Shown here: piece after piece, positions 29,470 to 35,644 of the stretch
How positions within the stretch are numbered: position 1 is the stretch's first letter
Layout: each line of letters begins with the position of its first letter
Source: Larix sibirica
Lineage: Eukaryota > Streptophyta > Pinopsida > Pinales > Pinaceae
Reading direction: 5' to 3'
Length of the DNA stretch: 35,644 bases
Assembly (NCBI GenBank): GCA_004151065.3
Contig: NWUY0300002067.1
Location: 1-35,644, forward strand
Translations under genes and position numbers: made by a program
Notes under the pieces: generated by a model
Told to the model about the DNA's origin: nothing
Database searches by the model: none
The model's input: the letters and a program-made list of their open reading frames with translations, nothing else

Positions 29470-29882
29470 GAATCCTTTTGCAGCTCTCCCAAATGATGAA
29501 GAAATCCAAGAATCCTCCAGATTAGAAGAAAAAGAGGGAGAGCATAGAAAAAGAAACAGGGAGGGAGATCATAAATCATAATCAAATCCCCCCATAGATA
29601 GAGGAGGGAGAAGTTCAACCTACCAAAGAACCTAATATGGAATATGAAGTCTCGTCTTAAATCATGCAAGAAGAAGAGGAACCTTCTCCATATAGGACGG
29701 CTAGAAAGGGCGGACAGACAAGCAAGGAGGCCAAGGAAAAGTAGTCAGAGAAGGAAAAAGTCTTAGGAAAACAACTCACAATTGAAAAAACAATGGGTAG
29801 AACTAGAAAAGGAAGAGGAGGGGAATCAAGAAATGTTGATGGGCCCCCAAGGGTTCCCCCCACCCATACCACAGTTAAATAA
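29470..29882 (+). pseudogene. LINE C ORF1 C-terminus
   Basis: It begins SNPFAALPNDEEIQESSRLE, the NxFAxL...E motif typical of plant LINE ORF1 after the zinc knuckle. Lys/Glu-rich sequence follows: MQEEEEPSPYRTARKGGQTS from 29664, one stop, then GKQLTIEKTMGRTRKGRGGE and PPRVPPTHTTVK. It ends at TAA 29880-29882, which overlaps the ORF2 start. DUF4283 and the knuckle are absent (upstream of the poly-C). Its likely role is RNA binding within the LINE particle. Confidence 0.7.
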
Positions 29883-30630
29883 TGAAATTGGTCTCCTGGA
29901 ACTCTAGGGGGGATGGGAAGTTGGAATAAACTAGAAAAACCAGACATCCTACTATTCCAGGAGAGAAAGCTTGAGGACAGAATAAGTCTTGAGGTAGCTA
30001 AAAAAATTTGGGTTTCAAGATTAGGACTAGCAATTAGATCAAGGGGAGCCTAGGGGGGTGGGTTAATGACCCTTTGGGATGACTCCAAGTTCACTCTCAT
30101 CTCTTCTAATTTTAGTCACTCATGGATGCTTACCAATCTTCTACACAACAAGACCAATATCCAGGTATGCCTCCTAAATTTTTATGTTCCAGTTCTCTAT
30201 TTGGAAAAGCAAGCTTGCTAGCAATCCATTAGCTCACTCCTAGATAGAACACAAGGCCAAAACCTCATTCTAGCTGGGGATCTAAACCTAATGTGCTTTC
30301 TAGTGATGAAAAGCGAGGGGGATCCATTGTGAGAGACCCATTTTGGGAGCAGGTGGAAGATCTAATGTGAGACTGGGAGCTCTTGAATATGAAACCAAAA
30401 AATGGAAATATACTTGGTCTAACAAAAGGGCTAGTCCTGGACACATAGCTTCTCATCTTGATCAATTTCTAAACCATTCCTCCCTCCTTCTTATTGGGAT
30501 GTCATTATCCTCCCACATTATTCCATTTGGGACCTCATACCACAAACCCATCTCCTTATTGATTTAAGAAGACCAAAATATGGGACCTATCCCCTTTTGT
30601 TTCATCCCAATCTCGATATCCAAACCTGAC
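29882..30630 (+). pseudogene. LINE C ORF2 endonuclease
   Basis: ATG at 29882-29884 starts MKLVSWNSRGDGK, the classical ORF2 opening. A frameshift near 29925 leads to DILLFQERKLEDRISLEVAK (metal-binding Glu), GGGLMTLWDDSKFTLIS, LLNFYVPVLYLEKQ and LILAGDLNLM (GDxN motif near 30270-30300). A second shift leads to the open frame 30343-30567 with KWKYTWSNKRASPGHIASHL and DQFL, then SYHKPISLLI in place of SDHxPI, with its first two residues altered. It is a target-nicking EEP/APE domain. Confidence 0.82.
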
Positions 30631-31168
30631 TTTCAAGAAACATTCCAAACAACCTAGAACTTGCCTGTGTTGGATCCCCTTCCTATGTTTTGGAAGAAAA
30701 ACTCAGAATAACTAATAAAGACCTAAAATATTTTTCTAAGACCACTGCCCCCGCTCCAACTCAAGAAAGGCAAATGAAGCAACAAAATATGGTCTAACAA
30801 CAAGAGAAAATGGAAACCCAACATATCGTAGGTGAGGATCTTGTTAAGGAAAAAATTTTACAAGAGGATCTCAACAAATTCTGTAGAGAGGAGGAAGAAT
30901 ACTGGAGACACAAGTAAATAATCTTATGGCTAAAGGGAGGAGACAGAAACACCTCCTTCTTTCATATGAAAACTCATATGAGAAAGCAACAAAACAATGC
31001 GACTGCCATCACAAATAGTGCAGAGCGATTTGAGGAATTTGAACAGATTAAAAAAGAAGCCCATATTCATTAAAAAAACCTGTACACCCAAGAAGAAATA
31101 AGTCCCTCAACGGATTATGAAGAACTTCTTTCTCATATCCCTACCCTATCTCTCACGAACAAAAATCA
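30631..31168 (+). pseudogene. LINE C RT N-terminal region
   Basis: The region before the RT palm: YVLEEKLRITNKDLKYFSKT near 30685, HIVGEDLVKEKILQEDLNKF, then REEEEYWRHK-IILWLKGGD and RNTSFFHMKTHMRKQQNNAT (30880-31010), the conserved stretch ahead of the fingers in plant LINEs. It continues to ELLSHIPTLSLTNKNQ at 31168, then jumps straight to post-palm sequence. Confidence 0.8.
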
Positions 31169-32670
31169 AATATTTGGGGATTCCTACTGTGTTTTCCTCA
31201 CCATCAACGCAAGCATGGCAGTCGGTTATAGAAAAATTTAATAACAAGCTCCTTAACTGGGAACTAGTCTAGCTAAATCCAGTTGGGAAAACCATATTAA
31301 TAAAATCAGTTCTTACAGCCTTACCGCTATTCCAAGTTGTTGTGTCCCTTGCCCCAAAATGGGTTCTAGGACATCTCTCCAGGCTCATAGGAAATGCCTC
31401 TGGAAGGGATGAAAGAACAACAACAACAAGTATCATTTGGTAAGTTGGAAAATAGTCTTGAGTCCCATCAATTGTGGAGGTCTGAACATCACAGGTATAT
31501 CTATGACCAATCTGGACATGGGTGCAAAAATTATTTGGATCATACTTAACAAAAACTCAGGATGGTTTCAACAGACCCTAAGAACAAAGTATCTAAGGGT
31601 GAGAGGACTTTGATGCCTAGACAATAAACCAAGGGAATCTAATTGCACTCATATTTCGAAGCTCTGCAAGAAAGCTCGGCATTTCTTCTCGAGGGATTTA
31701 TATTGGATCCCTGGAAATGGAAAACACGTCAACATCTGGAAAGACAAAATCCTAAATTATCCAAAGCTATCTTCCCATGATGATCTAGTTGAAATTAAAG
31801 ATTGTCTCGACTCACACAATACAAAAAATCTAAGTGATATATGTATTTGGGAAAGAGAGTCTGAAAACTGGATTAGATAGAAGAAATCAAATGTGTCCAT
31901 GCACCGTCAAGAGAGTTTTAGGTGCCTCACGTCCCTCCTGGTCGATGCCTCCCCAATCAATAAGTGTCAGCAAGACATGAGAGGTTGGGGACCCATTGGG
32001 AAAAACTCTTTCTCTATGGGCTAAAGATATTTGGCTTCTACTTCTAAAGTCCCAAGAAGATAAAAAATGTGGAACGGAATTTGGAAAACTGCAAGCCCCC
32101 CCAAGGTGAACTTTTTCTATTGGATGGTTTCCCACGGGAAAATTTGCACATGTGAGAATCTAAAAAATAGATGTCACTAAGGTCCATCGAGATTCCCAAT
32201 GTGCAATGCAGCTAAGGAATCAATGGATCATCTTTTTCTCTATTGTATCTTTATGAAGTGGGTATGGGGACTTTCCATGGGTAAAATCGATAATGAGAAT
32301 AACATCCCCCTAGCAATGAAAAGTATGTTCTCAAAATGGCCTTCTCTTGCTCATAAAAAATTTAGAAGAAGCCCATTCCTCCTCCAATATCAGTTGACTC
32401 TTCCAAAATTTATCCTCTCAAAACTGTGGCTGGATAGAAATAAACTTACTTTCCAAAATTATCCCTCCTTTCCATTGCAAGTCGTTCATCAAATCAAAAT
32501 TATCTTAAAAGAGTGTCTCTCTCTAGTCTCCCTCCCACATCATCCTAATCTCTCTATCGAAGAACGAGAATGGCTTGAAGGGGCCTCTCCATATGTCGCT
32601 CCCTCTCCCATAAAAAGTCCAAATTGCAATCTAAATTGGAAGCTAAGAATGAAGCCTGGAGAATTTTAAA
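31169..32670 (+). pseudogene. LINE C RT thumb, connection and zf-RVT
   Basis: It starts at IKYLGIPTVFSSPSTQAWQS, normally C-terminal to the FxDD motif, so the palm including the active site is deleted. Thumb sequence follows: KFNNKLLNWELV-LNPVGKTI, LIKSVLTALPLFQV, GGLNITGISMTNLDMGAKII, WIPGNGKHVNIWKDKILNYP (31600-31790). zf-RVT at about 32050-32290: PPKVNFFYWMVSHGKICTCE, GPSRFPMCNAAKESMDHLFL, YCIFMKWVW; the first Cys of the usual pair is lost. The frame 32199-32669 is open for 156 residues through the linker to RNase H. Confidence 0.82.
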
Positions 32671-32689
32671 ACTGGAGGAAAGATCTAGG

Positions 32690-33137
32690 ATAGCACAACC
32701 TACAATTCGATGGTGCCTCTAAAGGAAACCTTGGGGCAGCAGGTGCGGGGGGGTAATCTCTAGCCCCAAAGGACAAGTAGTCCAAAAATATGCATGGGGA
32801 CTTGAGAAAAATACTAATAATCAAGCTAAATCTTACGCTCTATATCAAGGTTGCAGGATCTCTAGGGCTTCACGTGTCTCATCCCTAACAATTCTAGGAT
32901 ATTCCTCCTTAATTATTAGGATCCTTACATGCAATTCCCCTCCAAGCAATTTGGGCCTGCAAAGACAAATTAACAAAATAAAAAAATGAAATCCAACACT
33001 TTTATAAATTTCAATGGTGGCACATTCTTAGGGAATTAAATCAAGAAGTTGATCACGAGGCCAAATCAGCGGTGATGTTGGCGGAACAAAGGCTAAGGTC
33101 AAATAACATTGAATTTAAGTGGGATTTAATCCCTTGA
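32690..33137 (+). pseudogene. LINE C RNase H
   Basis: It starts NLQFDGASKGNLGAAGAGG (first Asp kept, near 32705), is poorly readable in the middle because of shifts, then SLTILGYSSLIIRILTC (where the DS motif is expected), and closes with FQWWHILRELNQEVDHEAKS (His and last Asp kept) and WDLIP, stop at 33135-33137. It marks the usual end of ORF2. Confidence 0.78.
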
Positions 33138-33159
33138 TTCAACATCATTTGAAGATAGG

Positions 33160-33450
33160 ATGCGTGGGAATGAAATAACGTTTCACCACATGCTGAAGGA
33201 TACAAACATCAGATTGAAAATGCATGCCTTCATGCATCCGGGTGGTATATTTACTTGTAATAAATACATATTAATGGATCGAAGCAAGTCCATCATGAGA
33301 TATCAATTATTTGCACAATCAAATATAGGGAAAATAATCCAAGAGTACTTTCCAGTACTAACAAAAATTATGAGAAGTAAATGGAGATTAAGAATTAAAG
33401 GACGGGGTATCGGAGGAGGATCAATTCATCATTTACTTTCCCCCTCCTAG
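33160..33450 (+). CDS. Uncharacterised 96-residue frame after LINE C RNase H
   Basis: This frame starts 22 bp after the ORF2 stop and in a different frame; the open stretch continues upstream to 33030 (STSFEDRMRGNEITFHHMLK). It reads like a globular basic protein: HAFMHPGGIFTCNKYILMDR, SKSIMRYQLFAQSNIGKIIQ, EYFPVLTKIMRSKWRLRIKG, RGIGGGSIHHLLSP. I recognise no family. It is intact, whereas most of LINE C is broken. It could be an extra LINE ORF, a frameshifted C-terminal extension of ORF2, or a transduced host fragment. The basic tail suggests nucleic-acid contact, an inference only. Confidence 0.4.
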   Translation: MRGNEITFHHMLKDTNIRLKMHAFMHPGGIFTCNKYILMDRSKSIMRYQLFAQSNIGKIIQEYFPVLTKIMRSKWRLRIKGRGIGGGSIHHLLSPS

Positions 33451-33537
33451 AACTTGAATCACTGGATCTCAAGACGTAGGGTGGTAGAGGAAGAATACTA
33501 AATCATGCTAAGGTAGGAAGATCATAGATGTAGGTGA

Positions 33538-33804
33538 ACATGCATTTTCCACCACCTCTGGCAAATGAAAAGAGGACAATAATGAAACCCACTGGTCCTT
33601 GCGTAGGATTTCCAGAGAAGTTGGTCGGGATTTAAGTGCACTATAGTGATGCCAGACGGGGAAGAAGACACTCATGAACAAGAAAATGAGGATGTTCATC
33701 AGCGAATAGAGGAATTGGAAGATGATTTAGCCATAGAAAAAGAAAAATCCATGCAGTTGGAGGAAAAATCCAGTAGATTCGAATCTCAACTAGGTTACCT
33801 TTAG
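33538..33804 (+). other. Coding-like block with coiled coil, 51-residue ORF at 33649
   Basis: First an open piece with MHFPPPLANEKRTIMKPTGP (33538-33630). Then an ATG at 33649 opens 51 residues to TAG 33802-33804: MPDGEEDTHEQENEDVHQRI, EELEDDLAIEKEKSMQLEEK, SSRFESQLGYL. Leu/Ile spacing gives about five heptads, a clear coiled coil. It follows the 33160-33450 frame and may be part of the same original protein. Confidence 0.4.
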
Positions 33805-34316
33805 TATTGAATTGAAATCTTGGGAATGGATTCGCACATCGACTCCACTGGTTTCCTTTGTACCAGTACCCTTCGAGAGAAAAATTATGGATTCGAGGTT
33901 ACTTTCATAGTTCAGACCAAGACGGAAGCTTACCCCAGCCATGTGAATGTAAATCAACTTCAATGAAGAATCAACGAACTCAAAATGTTTCTTGTTTCTT
34001 AAGTCTTTTGTAGCAGTCTATCCATGTTAAGTCTGTTTTCAGTCTTATAATCCTTTTAGATTAGTTAAGGATTCAGGCACTAGTAGCCATAATGGGTCTA
34101 TAATTTTGTCTTCAGTTTAAGGTCAGAAGTCTTTACTCTTTGTCATCCTGAAGAATTAAATCATGTATCTCACAAGGTTCATACTATGGACAATTAGGCC
34201 TGGAAGGATAGAGATCAGCTGGAAATTTTTGCCTCGGGGAACCTTTTGTACTCTTATTGCATAGGGAAACCCCACATCCTTTTTAATATAAATACTTTAA
34301 TTTTTCTTGTAAAAAA
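33805..34316 (+). other. LINE C 3' UTR and tail
   Basis: T- and pyrimidine-rich non-coding DNA ending in CCTTTTTAATATAAA, a TTTAATTTTTCTTG tract and A7. The motif arrangement equals the LINE 2 3' end, which supports this as the element terminus. Confidence 0.6.
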
Positions 34317-35247
34317 ATCAACCCTCCTTAATGACATAATTATGGTGTCTATAAACACCATATATTTGTCACTTGTGGGAAAATTCTACAGTGAAGGGAA
34401 TCTACTAGGTAGTGACCATGGGGACCCATCAAGCTACACCCTCTATTAGTGTTAGTGTTGGACATACCCCCGCGACTCCAATCTAGTCCCCTTCTCATGT
34501 GTAACCACACTTCACAATCCAGACATGTTTTCACATACCTCGGGTATATTGGAAACCCCCTTTCCCTTAACAAATTCAATTGTAACAAATAGTCGATCCC
34601 TACACCAATCATGTTCACAACTCGACGCACCTCCTTTAACAATCAAAGTCAATCCTCGCTTCAATAAGTTCACAATTTGAATTTGCTTCTGCTTTCTCGT
34701 ATGTTAGATAACATTTATTTTTTGTTGGTAAAGTAATATTTTAGCATAGCTTGCAAGCTTCTAATGACTCCATATTGGTATCATTTTAAAGCAATGGCCT
34801 ATAATTTCATTTATGCAGAAAGCTTTAAATTTATTGCTAAGTTATCTTTGTTAGATTGCTTTCCTAGTGTAATTTATTAACTCCTAAGTCACCTTTTCCA
34901 AGGCAACCATCCTATATTTTTATATGGCCTACCTCCCCTGGATTTTGTTTAGAAGTTGGCCTAAACAAGATTCAAGTGTTGTGGTGACAATGGGAACCCG
35001 TCTCGTTGACTTTCCCCCAAGGCCACTCTTAGATAAAAGGTCCCAAGGTCAAAATATTTATTTAGGTTAAATTATGGTGTGGGTTGGTATTTTTCTTATG
35101 TTCACATGCGGATCTCAGGGGAAACAAACATGATATGAAAATACATAATATACATATAAATATACATCTCATCAAAATCAATAAACATGCCATGCATATA
35201 CATCTCAATTGAAATATACAACATTAAATATACATGTCAAGTACTAG
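34317..35247. other. Spacer, no gene recognised
   Basis: Mixed-composition spacer. A 97-residue minus-strand frame (34642-34349) has no recognisable domain. From about 35130 to 35235 the sequence is A/T-rich with repeated ATATACAT motifs. Confidence 0.55.
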
Positions 35248-35529
35248 CTAGTCATATCTCTCCATGTCAAATATAATATCTCTCCATCAAGAGGATGGAA
35301 AGATGGTGGATTATTCGATGGTGATGTCAGTGACACATGTGAATCAAGAGGAGGAGATGGTGGATTGGTAGATGGAGGAAGAGGAGGAGGGGATTCTCAT
35401 AGATCTAGTGGAGGACCCATTGTTGGAGAATCTTGTTGCCTTGGTCCAGGAGCATCATCCTCGGTACATGAGCCAAATGAAGAGGACACGGCGGCCTACC
35501 TCAACCTTTGGATTGGGTTAATGGAATGA
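35248..35529 (+). other. Gly/Asp/Ser-rich open frame of 94 codons
   Basis: Stop-free from 35248 to TGA 35527-35529 without an ATG near its start. It reads GWKDGGLFDGDVSD, GGDGGLVDGGRGGGDSHRSS, GGPIVGESCCLGPGASSSVH, EPNEEDTAAYLNLWIGLME. The first half is driven by a GGTGGA-type purine repeat and may be simple sequence; the acidic second half looks more protein-like. It could be a transposase or host-gene exon end. Low certainty. Confidence 0.25.
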
Positions 35530-35644
35530 ACAACATGAGGCATTAGTAATGTCACAGTGAAGGTTAGTCCATATATATGGTAGCTTTGAGACTCGTAAAA
35601 TGTTCTAAACATGCACATATATCTTCTCTTTTGGCTCAAGTTTC

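Larger units (their letters stand above)
29442..34316 (+). mobile_element. LINE C, longest LINE copy
   Basis: An L1-type LINE with ORF1 C-terminus, ORF2 (endonuclease, RT with internal deletion, zf-RVT, RNase H), a coding-like block after RNase H, and a 3' end with CCTTTTTAATATAAA (34279-34293), a T-rich stretch and a short A7. The conserved 3' motif is shared with LINE 2. No target duplication was found, consistent with an uncertain 5' border. Confidence 0.8.

Noticed and set aside
29409-29947. Minus-strand open frames opposite LINE C ORF1
   Set aside because: They include the poly-C/N tract and are antisense to a recognisable LINE ORF1/ORF2 start.
34349-34642. 97-codon minus-strand frame
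   Set aside because: No domain, no flanking signals, and the length is possible by chance; left in the spacer.
1-35644. CRISPR arrays, operons, tRNA or rRNA genes
   Set aside because: No regularly spaced repeats, no bacterial gene organisation and no tRNA cloverleaf or rRNA sequence noticed; the DNA is eukaryotic in character.

Overview
The window looks like intergenic, repeat-filled DNA from a large plant genome, most likely a conifer or other gymnosperm. The grounds are plant L1-type LINEs whose ORF2 carries endonuclease, reverse transcriptase (RT), zf-RVT and RNase H domains; a Ty3/gypsy element of Tat/OTA character; a Ty1/copia-type LTR remnant with an initiator-Met primer site; and a Penelope-like element (PLE) with a GIY-YIG nuclease. 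Among land plants I recall endonuclease-bearing PLEs only from conifers. The assignment rests on protein motifs read by eye, not on a search. Nearly every coding stretch is broken by stops and frameshifts, so this is a graveyard of old transposons rather than an operating gene cluster.

Layout. 1-2561 (+): ORF2 of a first LINE, entering the window inside RT. 2572-5861 (+): a second, 5'-truncated LINE, flanked by a ~10 bp target duplication, inserted next to the 3' end of the first. 5872-6410: AT-rich spacer with local repeats. About 6411-8830 (+): LINE A, with ORF1 and the start of the ORF2 endonuclease, cut off against the PLE remnant. 8831-9740 (-): PLE remnant (RT plus GIY-YIG). 9741-11028: no recognisable gene. 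11029-11258 (-): LTR fragment plus primer binding site of a copia/TRIM-like element. 11259-23983 (-): LINE B, a sister of LINE A, split in two by a complete ~10.1 kb Ty3/gypsy element (12135-22235) with two ~783 bp LTRs, a near-perfect 5 bp target duplication, and gag, protease, RT, RNase H and integrase on the minus strand.

23984-28130 is AT-rich DNA with several local duplications. At 26224-26630 it holds two short open segments bounded by good splice signals and joined in phase, the best candidate here for a remnant of a cellular gene. 28146-29261 (-): 3' fragment of LINE D with a degenerate target duplication. About 29442-34316 (+): LINE C, the longest LINE. It has an ORF1 tail, an ORF1/ORF2 TAATG overlap, endonuclease, an RT lacking its catalytic core, zf-RVT and RNase H, then an unexplained coding-like block before its 3' end. 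34317-35644: spacer with AT-rich repeats and a Gly-rich open frame.

I do not see a wholly new system. The most interesting items are the PLE, the datable nesting of the Ty3 element within LINE B, the four-zinc-knuckle array in the Ty3 gag, the extra open frame behind LINE C RNase H, and the orphan spliced-looking exons.
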